DNA from: JALORV01 sp963712485
Lineage (GTDB): Bacteria; Pseudomonadota; Gammaproteobacteria; Burkholderiales; Burkholderiaceae_F
Direction of reading: 5' to 3'
Assembly: GCA_963712485.1 (NCBI GenBank)
Contig: CAVQID010000056.1
Location: 1-64,000 of the forward strand
Length of the DNA stretch: 64,000 nucleotides
Position 1 is the stretch's first letter, and each line of letters starts with the position of its first letter. Below the pieces are notes generated by a model, which saw nothing but the letters and a program-made list of their open reading frames with translations, did no database searches and was not told the DNA's origin. The translations under genes were made by a program, and so were the position numbers. This document shows, piece after piece, positions 18,370 through 26,876 of this stretch.

Positions 18370-20628
18370 CTACGGCGCACCGAGCAGCAGGAAGAGACTC
18401 CAGCGCCCCGCGCCGGCGCCAACTCCGACATAAGCGGGACCGAGGAATGTGTCGGCGCCGAGGAAGGCTGACGCCGACCAGACAGTGCCCGACGTCGGCA
18501 GATCATCGACCCGATCGCTGATGCGGCCGACCTCTGCCGATCCACCCACGTAAACGCCGGAGCCGAGCAGGTCGGGCAGCGGCACCGCACGGTTGTAGTA
18601 CATCAGTCGACCGTACGTGAACTGGCGCCCGGCGAACTCATTCAGCCGATACGCCGACAGCCGGAACGGACCGCCGAGTGTGAATTGCTCGTAGGCCGGC
18701 ATGTCGGATCCCAGTGACGACCCACCGCTGGCAAAAGCATTCAGCGTATGTGGACCCCAGCTCTTGATCGCGCGGCCGCCGGCCTCGATGCGGTTGTAGC
18801 TCACATTCGATCCCAGCGACTCCATGGCCGAGTACGCGCTTCCGATCAGACCGTAGCCGGACCGAGGGAACCATGCATGGTCGGTCTGATCGATGAAGAT
18901 CCCCAGACGAAGTCCTGCGGTCGTCTCGCGAACCGAAGGCAACACCGGCGATCCGGTGTCGACACGTGCATAGACGCGGGACATGACATAACCGGCACGC
19001 ACCTGGCCCCAGGTGCCGAGCACTGCGCCGCCGTCGAGCCCGCCCTGGGTGATGCTGGCGAGGTAGTCGGCCACCTTGTCTTCGCCATCGTAGACACTAC
19101 GAGTCTGCTGCCCCGCATACGCCGACGGCACAACGAACCACTTTCCGGCCTCATTGAGTGGCTGGTAGAAGCTCGTCGCGAGGTGCGTGTCCTGGCCGAT
19201 CTGCGCCTCGCTCGTCCACTCCGCCCCGAGGGAATTGATCCATGACTTGCGGTACTGAACCAGCGCATTGAACTGCGCGTCACCTGCGAAGTCCGCGGCC
19301 AGTGCGAGCCCGAAACGAAGGTAATCCGGACCCCACGACTTCTCCACGGGCTCGATGACCATCGCGCGAGGCCCGGTGTCACCGCCGACCAGCCGATAGC
19401 TGATGCTTTCGTAGTCGCCCGTGCCATAGATGCGGCGCAGGTCGGCACCCAGTTTGTCCTCGGTCAGCGGCTCACCCGGCTTGCTTTCGATCAGCGACTC
19501 GGCCACCGCCGGGTTGGTCCGCTTGAGGCCTTCGATGCGAATCTCGTCCACCGTGCCCATCGCCTTCGACTCGGCTACCTGCCGGGTACGCAACGCCGCG
19601 TACTGCTCCGGCGGCAGGCTGTAGCGCCTGAGCTTGTCAGCAACGGCGCGGGTTGCCTCCTCGCCGATCTTTATGGCGTCCTTCGATCGTTCGAAACTGC
19701 CGGCGGAAATGTCGCCGAGGTCCGGCGCAATCAGCACGTCATTCGGACCGAGGCTTCTGATCTGGTCATCGACCGTCTGCTTGCCGAGGAAGTTGATCAG
19801 CTGTGACGTCACACTGAGCGCCGAAGTGAGTTCATCGCGCTTCAGCGGCGGCGTCGAGATATTGACGGCGATGATGACGTCGCCGCATAACTTGCGTGCC
19901 TGGTTGATCGGCAGGTTGTTGGCGATACCGCCGTCGACCAGCAGCCTGCCGTCGATCTCGACTGGTGCGATCGCACCCGGGACCGACATGCTGGCGCGCA
20001 TCGCCTGCGCGAGGCTGCCCCTGGCGAGGACCACCGATTCACCGGTTTCGATGTCGGTCGCCATCGCGCGAAACGGGATCGGCAACTTGTCGAAGTCTCC
20101 GATGCCGAATGCCGGCGTCGCCAGTTCACGGAAGAAGGATTCGATCGATACCCCGGCGATCAGTCCCTTCGGCAGTGCAAGACCGTCCTTGACCCCAAAC
20201 TCCGGCTTGAACAGCGTCTTGTAGTCGTCGATCTTGCGACGGACGGCAATTTCCTTGCGCGGTGGCGCATCGCGGAAGATGGAGTTCCAGTCGGCGGCCA
20301 GCACCTCCTTCTCCATCTCCTGCGGGGGGCGCCCGGCCGCGTAGGTGCCGCCGACGATCGCTCCCATGCTGGTGCCGGTGATGCAGTGGACCGGTACCCT
20401 CAGTTCCTCGAGCACCTTGAGGACGCCGACGTGCGCTATGCCTCTCGCGCCGCCGCCGGACAACGCGAGCCCGATCCGTGGTGTCGCCGGAGCGTCAGTT
20501 CCCGTCGCCCGTTCCGGCGATGGCGTCGATCCGCTTCCGGTGGCTGCGGACTGGGCATCGACCGTCGTCCCGACGGTAAGCCCGACGATCAGCATTGCGC
20601 TGATCCGGAAAAAGGGTCGGCTCTTCAT
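18370..20628 (-). CDS. Patatin-like phospholipase fused to an Omp85-type barrel (PlpD-like)
   Basis: A 752-residue exported protein. A signal peptide (residues 1-25) precedes a patatin domain with the oxyanion GGGARG (58-63), the nucleophile GTSMG (Ser87) and the catalytic DGG (Asp232). A POTRA-like segment follows near residues 370-440 (IRIEGLKRTNPAVAESLI), then a C-terminal surface-antigen/Omp85 beta-barrel. This is the type Vd autotransporter layout of Pseudomonas PlpD, in which the lipase is carried to the cell surface. Both catalytic residues are present. The start ATG at 20628 is preceded by GAGGAACC. A GTG/ATG further upstream would put the signal peptide too far in. Confidence 0.9.
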   Translation of the reverse strand: MKSRPFFRISAMLIVGLTVGTTVDAQSAATGSGSTPSPERATGTDAPATPRIGLALSGGGARGIAHVGVLKVLEELRVPVHCITGTSMGAIVGGTYAAGRPPQEMEKEVLAADWNSIFRDAPPRKEIAVRRKIDDYKTLFKPEFGVKDGLALPKGLIAGVSIESFFRELATPAFGIGDFDKLPIPFRAMATDIETGESVVLARGSLAQAMRASMSVPGAIAPVEIDGRLLVDGGIANNLPINQARKLCGDVIIAVNISTPPLKRDELTSALSVTSQLINFLGKQTVDDQIRSLGPNDVLIAPDLGDISAGSFERSKDAIKIGEEATRAVADKLRRYSLPPEQYAALRTRQVAESKAMGTVDEIRIEGLKRTNPAVAESLIESKPGEPLTEDKLGADLRRIYGTGDYESISYRLVGGDTGPRAMVIEPVEKSWGPDYLRFGLALAADFAGDAQFNALVQYRKSWINSLGAEWTSEAQIGQDTHLATSFYQPLNEAGKWFVVPSAYAGQQTRSVYDGEDKVADYLASITQGGLDGGAVLGTWGQVRAGYVMSRVYARVDTGSPVLPSVRETTAGLRLGIFIDQTDHAWFPRSGYGLIGSAYSAMESLGSNVSYNRIEAGGRAIKSWGPHTLNAFASGGSSLGSDMPAYEQFTLGGPFRLSAYRLNEFAGRQFTYGRLMYYNRAVPLPDLLGSGVYVGGSAEVGRISDRVDDLPTSGTVWSASAFLGADTFLGPAYVGVGAGAGRWSLFLLLGAP

Positions 20629-20663
20629 GGATGGTTCCTCGATGGGCGGGTGGCCGCCCTCTT

Positions 20664-22235
20664 TCATTGTTCCAGGTGCTGCTTGCACAGCGGCTCGATG
20701 TCATGCTGTGACGCCAGCGGCGCCGAAGTGCCCGACTCTGGCTGCAACACCCCACGCTGGCGCGATGACACTGGCGTCGTCGCCTCAGCCAATCGGACCA
20801 TGGCCCGCGTCATCACGCGGAACAGGAACAGGTGGGCCGGGATCATCGCGTACCAGTAGAGCAGCCCCCAGACTCCGCGCGGATGCCAGTACGCGGTCTC
20901 GGTGAGCCGCGTGCCGCCGTCGGGGAGTGGCTCGAGCTCGAATTCGAGGATGCCCGAACCCGGTGCCTTCATGCCGAAGTGCAGAGTCAGGCGACGTTCC
21001 GGCTCGAGCGCCAGCACGGTCCAGTAGTCGATCGCATCGCCGATGCGCAGTTCGACGGGGTCGCGCCGACCTTGCGTGAAGCCGGGGCCACCGACCAGCC
21101 AGTCGATCAGTTCGCGCAGCCACCAGAGGAAGTTGAGCGCGTAATAGCGGTTCGAACCCCCGATCGCCGTGACGATGGTCCACACCTGCGACGGCGATGC
21201 GCGGGTTTCCGCCGCGCCGCCGGCACGCTTCGCGTAGAACGCATGATCATGGCGAAAGGCGCGGTGCGGAAAGGCGCCCTCGGTCCAGCGAGCCGGGACT
21301 TCATGGCGGCGCTCGGAGTCCAGCGCCGCCTGCACGCTCTCGCGGAACGTCAGCAGGCGCTGCGGCACCAGAGTACGCAATTCGGCGTCGTGCGCGCGGA
21401 TGTCGTGCTTGAGGCCGGCGATCAGTGCGCGCGCGATGTTCGCCGGTACCGAGGTGACGAGGCTCAGCCAGTAGGACGAGAGTTGCGGCGTGAGCAGCGG
21501 CACCCGCAGGATCCGCGGGCGTTTGCCGATCACCTCACCGAACTCCCGCATCATCGCTTCATAGGTCATGTAGTCCGGACCGCCGGCGTCGAAGACGCAA
21601 CCGGCTGCGGCCGGCTCCTCGGCGACGCGCAGCAGATAGTGCAGCAGGTTTTCGAGCGCGATCGGCGACGATCTGGACTGCACCCACTTCGGTGTCACCA
21701 TTATCGGCAGGTGATAGACGAGATCACGCATCACCTCGTACGCGGCCGAACCGGGGCCGACGATGATGCCGGCCCGGACCTCCGTTACCGGTACATGCGT
21801 CGACCGCAGCATGTCGCCGCTTTCCGCGCGCGACCGCAGATGCTCGGAGTCGGCGCCCTCGGGCACCAGCCCGCCGAGATAGACGATGCGTTCGACGCCT
21901 GCGGCCGCGGCAGCATGGGCAAAGTTGAGTGCGGCTTCGCGGTCGAGTTGGCCGAAGTTCCGGCCTGCAGCCATCGAGTGCACCAGGTAGTAGGCGATGC
22001 GGCAGCCGGCCAAAGCGGGCGACAACGTCGCCGCATCGAGCGCGTCGGCCTCAGCCAGTTCGACCCCGCTCCAGCCGCGTGCCTCAAGAACACGCAGCTG
22101 GCGCGCCACGGCGCGAACACGCTGTCCTGCGCGCAACAGTTCGGGGACGAGGTTGGTTCCGACATACCCGCTTGCACCGAAAACCACGGTGACGCGGCTG
22201 TCAGGGTGCGATGCGGGCTGGCCGTCCAGAGACAT
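20664..22235 (-). CDS. NAD(P)-binding (extended SDR) protein with C-terminal DUF2867/SRPBCC domain
   Basis: A 523-residue two-domain protein. The N-terminal Rossmann fold starts with VVFGASGYVGTN (GxxGxxG, residues 17-28) and belongs to the atypical SDR/NmrA-like group; the Tyr-Lys catalytic pair is not evident. The second half, from about residue 345 (SPSQVWTIVTAIGGSNRYYALNF), is a DUF2867/SRPBCC-like ligand-binding domain ending in membrane-associating aromatic segments (WGLLYWYAMIPAHLFLF). Function is not known. The gene follows directly upstream of the patatin gene on the same strand (35-bp gap), so the two may be co-transcribed and linked to lipid metabolism. Confidence 0.85.
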   Translation of the reverse strand: MSLDGQPASHPDSRVTVVFGASGYVGTNLVPELLRAGQRVRAVARQLRVLEARGWSGVELAEADALDAATLSPALAGCRIAYYLVHSMAAGRNFGQLDREAALNFAHAAAAAGVERIVYLGGLVPEGADSEHLRSRAESGDMLRSTHVPVTEVRAGIIVGPGSAAYEVMRDLVYHLPIMVTPKWVQSRSSPIALENLLHYLLRVAEEPAAAGCVFDAGGPDYMTYEAMMREFGEVIGKRPRILRVPLLTPQLSSYWLSLVTSVPANIARALIAGLKHDIRAHDAELRTLVPQRLLTFRESVQAALDSERRHEVPARWTEGAFPHRAFRHDHAFYAKRAGGAAETRASPSQVWTIVTAIGGSNRYYALNFLWWLRELIDWLVGGPGFTQGRRDPVELRIGDAIDYWTVLALEPERRLTLHFGMKAPGSGILEFELEPLPDGGTRLTETAYWHPRGVWGLLYWYAMIPAHLFLFRVMTRAMVRLAEATTPVSSRQRGVLQPESGTSAPLASQHDIEPLCKQHLEQ

Positions 22236-22310
22236 GGGCGCGCAGTGTACGGGCGCGTCCGTTTCGACGTCCCGTGCAAATGCTTGCGAGCCGCGCCGGC
22301 TCGCGCCACT

Positions 22311-22793
22311 CTAGTAACGGCCGTGCTGCTTGTAGATGTAGTTCGCCAGCTCCACCGACTGGACCGAAAGCCGCCGCTGGATCGCGTGAGCTGTACGCAC
22401 GATCGCCCGCATCGTGCGGTAGACGATGTCGGGGTCCGACTTCAGCAGTGACTCCAATTGCGGCCGGCGCAGTGACATCACGCGCGTCGGGCCCACCGCC
22501 TGCAACGATGCGTAGCGTTCGGTGTCATCGATGAACGAAAGTTCGCCGGCGAAGTCGCCGGCCACCAGGGTATGCAGCGTCACCGGCGGCTCGCCCTGAG
22601 GGTGTCGGACAACGCCGAGCGCGCCGCTGATGATGATGAACAAGTGGTCATCCGAGGTGCCCTCGCGCACCAGCACGTCGCCGTCCTTCAACTCCATCAG
22701 TTCGGTGAGCGCCGCCAGCGTGCGGCACTGCGCGTCGTCCAGTTCGGCGGCGAGCCGCGAACCTCTCAGCGCGTCAAAACGTGGGTCGGACAT
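22311..22793 (-). CDS. Single cyclic-nucleotide-binding (cNMP/CAP_ED) domain protein
   Basis: A 160-residue protein consisting of one cNMP-binding beta-roll (about residues 20-130). It includes LKDGDVLVREGTSDDHLFIIISGALGVV and the phosphate-binding-cassette region GDFAGELSFIDDTERYASLQA. In the cassette the Arg expected to bind the cyclic phosphate is not obvious. No helix-turn-helix follows, so this is not a DNA-binding CRP/FNR protein. The C-terminal helix may dimerise. It is transcribed away from the hydrogenase operon, with the two starts 294 bp apart. Confidence 0.85.
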   Translation of the reverse strand: MSDPRFDALRGSRLAAELDDAQCRTLAALTELMELKDGDVLVREGTSDDHLFIIISGALGVVRHPQGEPPVTLHTLVAGDFAGELSFIDDTERYASLQAVGPTRVMSLRRPQLESLLKSDPDIVYRTMRAIVRTAHAIQRRLSVQSVELANYIYKQHGRY

Positions 22794-22912
22794 CGTTTCC
22801 TCACATCCAAGCCGCGCACCGGGTTCGGTGCTCGGTTGAGCGAATCAGATGCAGCGCGAACCCGCTCCGGTTCGCAGCAGCGCAAGCCCTGCACCGCTAC
22901 TTGTCACCCGGA

Positions 22913-22935
22913 ACTGTAACGGGGTCCGTAACAGT
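22913..22935. promoter_or_regulatory. Inverted repeat in the hydrogenase promoter region
   Basis: ACTGTAACGG (22913-22922) and CCGTAACAGT (22926-22935) form a dyad with one mismatch around a 3-bp centre. The arms also give two direct GTAAC copies 13 bp apart. It lies 44 bp before the FNR/Anr box and between two divergent genes, a natural place for an operator. The binding protein is unknown. Confidence 0.45.
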
Positions 22936-22978
22936 CACGGGATGCTTGACATTGTTCGGTGCCTGCTGCCCGGGGCCG

Positions 22979-22992
22979 TTGATGTGCATCAA
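22979..22992 (+). promoter_or_regulatory. Perfect FNR/Anr box upstream of the hydrogenase operon
   Basis: TTGATGTGCATCAA matches the FNR/Anr/FnrL consensus TTGAT-N4-ATCAA at all ten positions. Its centre is about 102 bp before the hyaA start codon. Activation at -41.5 would put the transcript start near 23027. A GG-N10-GC sigma-54 promoter, common for HoxA/HupR-driven hydrogenases, was not seen here. Oxygen-dependent control is therefore likely. Confidence 0.65.
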
Positions 22993-23087
22993 CGGTGACC
23001 GTACGCAAAGGAGAAGGATGCGTCCATGCGGCAGGGACAGCACACGTTCCGCCACAAGCGCAAGAAACGACCCAGGGGAGATAGACC

Positions 23088-24197
23088 ATGTTCGAAACCT
23101 CATACGAAGTGATGCGGCGGCAGGGGATCACGCGGCGGAGCTTTCTGAAGTTCTGCAGCCTGACCGCAGCATCGCTCGGACTCGGGGAGGCCGGCGCACA
23201 GGAAATTGCGAAGGCGTTGCAGAACAAGCCGCGCACGCCGGTGATCTGGCTGCACGGACTGGAATGCACCTGCTGCACCGAGTCGTTCATCCGCTCGGCG
23301 CACCCGCTCGCCAAGGACGTCGTGCTGTCGATGATTTCGCTGGACTACGACGACACGCTGATGGCCGCGGCCGGTCACCAGGCCGAGGAAGCACTGGAGC
23401 AGACGATCGCCAAGTACAAGGGCAACTACATCCTCGCGGTCGAAGGCAATCCGCCGCTGGGCGATGACGGCGTCTACTGCATCCCGGGCGGCAAGCCTTT
23501 CGTCGAGAAGCTCAAGCACGTCGCCAAGGATGCGAAGGCCATCATCGCCTGGGGCTCATGCGCATCGTGGGGCTGCGTGCAGGCCGCCAAGCCGAACCCG
23601 ACACAGGCGGTGCCGGTCCACAAGGTCATTTTCGACAAGCCGATCATCAAGGTGCCGGGTTGCCCGCCGATCGCGGAAGTCATGACGGGCGTGGTCACCT
23701 ACGTGCTGACGTTCGACCGGCTTCCGGAGATGGACGCGCAGGGACGGCCGAAGATGTTCTACAGCGTGCGCGTGCACGACAAGTGCTATCGGCGCCCGAA
23801 CTTCGACGCCGGGCAGTTCGTCGAGAAATTCGACGACGCCGGCGCGCGCCAGGGCTACTGCCTCTACAAGGTGGGCTGCAAAGGTCCGGTCACCTACAAC
23901 GCCTGCTCGGCAACGCGCTGGAACGAAGGCCTGAGCTTCCCGATCCAGTCCGGCCACGGCTGCATCGGCTGCTCGGAAGACGACTTCTGGGACAAGGGCT
24001 CGTTCTACGACCACCTGACGACGATCCGTCCGCCGGGCGTCGCGGGGCTGGGCATCGAAGGCACCGCAACAACGTTCGGCGTCGCGGCAGTCGGTGTAGC
24101 CGGTGCGGCGCTTGCGGCCCATGCCGCGGTCAGCGCGATCAAGCAGGCACGCAGTTCGGCGCGTAATGACCGTGTTAACGAGAACGTGGAGAAATAG
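23088..24197 (+). CDS. hyaA: Oxygen-tolerant [NiFe]-hydrogenase small subunit
   Basis: A 369-residue electron-transfer subunit of a periplasm-facing uptake hydrogenase (also called hupS/hoxK). The Tat signal RRSFLKF lies at residues 16-22. The proximal cluster site has six cysteines, including LECTCCTES (Cys60, 62, 63) and GSCASWGC (Cys158, 163). Cys62 and Cys163 correspond to the supernumerary Cys19/Cys120 of E. coli Hyd-1 that make the 4Fe-3S cluster and oxygen tolerance. A C-terminal membrane helix (FGVAAVGVAGAALAAHAAV) anchors it to the cytochrome. GGGGAGA precedes the ATG. It opens the operon behind an FNR box. Sequence similarity to the Hyd-1 type throughout makes this a group 1d enzyme. 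Confidence 0.97.
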   Translation: MFETSYEVMRRQGITRRSFLKFCSLTAASLGLGEAGAQEIAKALQNKPRTPVIWLHGLECTCCTESFIRSAHPLAKDVVLSMISLDYDDTLMAAAGHQAEEALEQTIAKYKGNYILAVEGNPPLGDDGVYCIPGGKPFVEKLKHVAKDAKAIIAWGSCASWGCVQAAKPNPTQAVPVHKVIFDKPIIKVPGCPPIAEVMTGVVTYVLTFDRLPEMDAQGRPKMFYSVRVHDKCYRRPNFDAGQFVEKFDDAGARQGYCLYKVGCKGPVTYNACSATRWNEGLSFPIQSGHGCIGCSEDDFWDKGSFYDHLTTIRPPGVAGLGIEGTATTFGVAAVGVAGAALAAHAAVSAIKQARSSARNDRVNENVEK

Positions 24198-24199
24198 TC

Positions 24200-25993
24200 A
24201 TGCCGACCATCCAGACACAGGGCTTCACGCTCGATAACAGCGGACGGCGCATCGTCGTCGATCCGATCACCCGTATCGAGGGCCACCTTCGCATCGAGGT
24301 CAACGTCGACAAGGACAACGTGATCCGCAACGCCGTGTCCACGGGCACGATGTGGCGCGGGCTCGAGGTGATCCTCAAGGGTCGCGACCCGCGCGATGCA
24401 TGGGCGTTCGTCGAACGGATCTGCGGCGTGTGCACCGGCGTGCACGCGTTGGCGTCGGTGCGCTCCGTCGAGGACGCGCTCGGGATCAAGATCCCGAAGA
24501 ACGCGAACATCATCCGCAACCTGATGCACGCGACGCTCTATGCGCAGGACCACCTGGTTCACTTCTATCACCTGCACGCGCTCGACTGGGTCGATGTCGT
24601 CTCAGCGCTGAAGGCGGACCCGAAGAAGGTTTCGGAGATACAGCAGTCGATCTCGCCATGGCCGAACAGCTCGCCCGGTTACTTCCGCGAAGTCCAGAGC
24701 CGGCTGAAGAAGTTCGTCGAGAGCGGCCAGCTCGGCATCTTCGCCAACGCCTACTGGGGCAACCCGGCGTACAAGCTGCCGGCCGAAGTGAACCTGCTGG
24801 CGACGGCGCACTACCTCGAGGCGCTCGACTTCCAGAAGGAGATCGTCAAGATCCAGACCATTTTCGGCGGCAAGAACCCGCACCCGAACTGGCTCGTCGG
24901 TGGCGTGCCCTCGCCCATCAACGTCGACGGCACAGGCGCGGTCGGCGCGGTCAACATGGCCACCCTGAACATGGTGAAGGACATCTGCGACCGCACGATC
25001 GAGTTCATCGACCAGGTCTATATCCCCGACCTGCTGGCGATCGCCGGGTACTACAAGGACTGGGCCAAGTGGGGCGGCGGGCTGTCAGGCCAGAACGTGA
25101 TGTCGTACGGCGAGTTCCCCGACATTCCGAACGACTACAGCAATAACAGCATGCTGCTGCCGTCGGGCGTCATCCTCGGCGGCGACCTGAAGAAGGTGCA
25201 CGAGGTCGACCTGAAGGATCCCGAGCAGGTACAGGAGTGGGTTACGCACAGCTGGTACAAGTACGCCGATGAGAACAAAGGCCTGCATCCGTTCGACGGC
25301 GTCACCGACCCGAAATTCGAACTCGGCAAGGACACGAAGGGCACGAAGACCAACATCCAGGAGATCGACGAGTCGGCCAAGTACTCGTGGGTCAAGTCGC
25401 CACGCTGGAAAGGCCACGCAGTCGAAGTCGGGCCGCTGGCGCGCTATCTGGTGGCCTACGCACGCGGCAACAAGGAGATCCAGGAACAGGTCAACGGCGC
25501 GCTGAAGGCGCTCGACGTCCCCGTCACGGCGCTCTTCTCGACGCTGGGACGCACCGCTGCGCGCGGACTCGAGTGCCAGTGGGCGGCACGAAAGATGCGC
25601 TACTTCTACGACCAGCTGATGGCCAACATCAAGGCCGGCGACCTGGCCACGGCCAACATCGAGAAGTGGGAACCGGCAAGCTGGGCGACCGAGGCCAAGG
25701 GTGTCGCGCCCTGCGAGGCGCCGCGCGGCGCGCTGGCCCACTGGGTCAAGATCCGCAACGGCCGCATCGACAGCTACCAATGCGTCGTGCCGACGACCTG
25801 GAATGCCGGGCCTCGCGACGCCAAGGGGCAGATCGGCGCGTATGAAGCCGCGCTGCTGAACACGCCGATGGCGAAGCCGGACCAGCCGGTCGAGATCCTG
25901 CGAACCATTCACAGCTTCGACCCGTGCCTCGCCTGCGCCACGCACGTGATGTCGCCTGAGGGTGAAGAAATCGTCTCCGTGAAGGTCCGCTGA
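24200..25993 (+). CDS. hyaB: [NiFe]-hydrogenase large subunit
   Basis: The 597-residue catalytic subunit that binds the Ni-Fe(CN)2CO site. Both metal-ligand pairs are present: ERICGVCTG (Cys75, Cys78) and DPCLACATH (Cys576, Cys579). After His582 come 15 residues (starting VMSPEGEE) that the HupD protease should remove to finish maturation. It starts 2 bp after the hyaA stop and is exported together with HyaA by its Tat signal. Length and motifs are those of a functional group 1 enzyme. Confidence 0.97.
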   Translation: MPTIQTQGFTLDNSGRRIVVDPITRIEGHLRIEVNVDKDNVIRNAVSTGTMWRGLEVILKGRDPRDAWAFVERICGVCTGVHALASVRSVEDALGIKIPKNANIIRNLMHATLYAQDHLVHFYHLHALDWVDVVSALKADPKKVSEIQQSISPWPNSSPGYFREVQSRLKKFVESGQLGIFANAYWGNPAYKLPAEVNLLATAHYLEALDFQKEIVKIQTIFGGKNPHPNWLVGGVPSPINVDGTGAVGAVNMATLNMVKDICDRTIEFIDQVYIPDLLAIAGYYKDWAKWGGGLSGQNVMSYGEFPDIPNDYSNNSMLLPSGVILGGDLKKVHEVDLKDPEQVQEWVTHSWYKYADENKGLHPFDGVTDPKFELGKDTKGTKTNIQEIDESAKYSWVKSPRWKGHAVEVGPLARYLVAYARGNKEIQEQVNGALKALDVPVTALFSTLGRTAARGLECQWAARKMRYFYDQLMANIKAGDLATANIEKWEPASWATEAKGVAPCEAPRGALAHWVKIRNGRIDSYQCVVPTTWNAGPRDAKGQIGAYEAALLNTPMAKPDQPVEILRTIHSFDPCLACATHVMSPEGEEIVSVKVR

Positions 25994-26003
25994 GAGGAAA
26001 CAC

Positions 26004-26849
26004 ATGGCATCCAACCAAGCAGGCAACCCCGCCATCGGCGGGGCGCTCGGCGGCTCCGCCGGGTACAAGGCGCCGCCCTCTCCCGCACCATCGCGGATCG
26101 TCGGCCCGCGGGTCGTCAGGGAAGGCACGATGCAGCTCGACGCTGCCAGCGGCGCCGTCCTCGGCGGCACGCTGCAGCAGGTGTACGTGTACGAAGCGCC
26201 GGTGCGCATCTGGCACTGGGTCATGATGATCGCGATGTTCGTCCTGGTGCCGACCGGCTATCTGATCGGGTCCCCGTGGAGCGGTCCGCGCGAAGAAGCG
26301 TCGTTCACCTACTTCTTCGGCTATGTGCGCATGGTGCATTTCATCGCCGCGATGGTGTTCGCCGTGGCCTTCGTCGTGCGCGTCTACTGGGCGATCGTCG
26401 GCAACCATCACGCACGGGCGATCTTCATCCCGCCGCTGTGGAGCGGCAGCTGGTGGAAGGGGCTGTTCGGTCAGGCGATGTACTACCTGTTCCTGAAGAA
26501 GGAGTCGGCGCTGTGGATCGGCCACAACCCGCTCGCCCAGTTCGCGATGTTCGCGATGTACGTGCTCGGCGCGCTGGTGATCATCCTGACGGGCTTCGCG
26601 TTGTTCGCCGAACAGTTCGGCTGGGGCTCGACCTGGATGAGCATCTTCGGCTGGGTCAACACGCTGCTGGGCAGCTCGCAGATGGTGCGCACCGTGCATC
26701 ACCTGGCGATGTGGTACCTCGTGATCTTCGCGATCGTCCACATGTACATGGTCTTCCGCGAGGACATCATGAGCCAGGAAAGCGTGGTCGGCACGATGAT
26801 CAGCGGCGTGCGCACGTTCAAGGCCGGCGCGAAGATCGAGAAGGTCTGA
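26004..26849 (+). CDS. hyaC: Ni/Fe-hydrogenase b-type cytochrome subunit
   Basis: A 281-residue membrane cytochrome b (HyaC/HupC/HoxZ, also cybH) that takes electrons from HyaA to quinone. Four transmembrane helices lie at about residues 70-90, 110-135, 185-205 and 230-255. Heme-ligand histidines sit at IWHW (helix 1), MVHF (helix 2) and VHHL plus IVHM (helix 4). An extra N-terminal stretch of about 60 residues, rich in Gly, Ala and Pro, precedes the first family block (QQVYVYEAPVRIWHW); family members usually begin close to that block. The ATG at 26004 follows GAGAGGAAAC, so the extension seems real. Confidence 0.95.
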   Translation: MASNQAGNPAIGGALGGSAGYKAPPSPAPSRIVGPRVVREGTMQLDAASGAVLGGTLQQVYVYEAPVRIWHWVMMIAMFVLVPTGYLIGSPWSGPREEASFTYFFGYVRMVHFIAAMVFAVAFVVRVYWAIVGNHHARAIFIPPLWSGSWWKGLFGQAMYYLFLKKESALWIGHNPLAQFAMFAMYVLGALVIILTGFALFAEQFGWGSTWMSIFGWVNTLLGSSQMVRTVHHLAMWYLVIFAIVHMYMVFREDIMSQESVVGTMISGVRTFKAGAKIEKV

Positions 26850-26876
26850 GAATCCCACCCACGCCCGCGTGATGTG

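Noticed and set aside
23019..23087. Possible leader peptide with AAGGAG before hyaA
   Set aside because: It has a good Shine-Dalgarno but runs on in a wrong frame through hyaA with no leader-like features.
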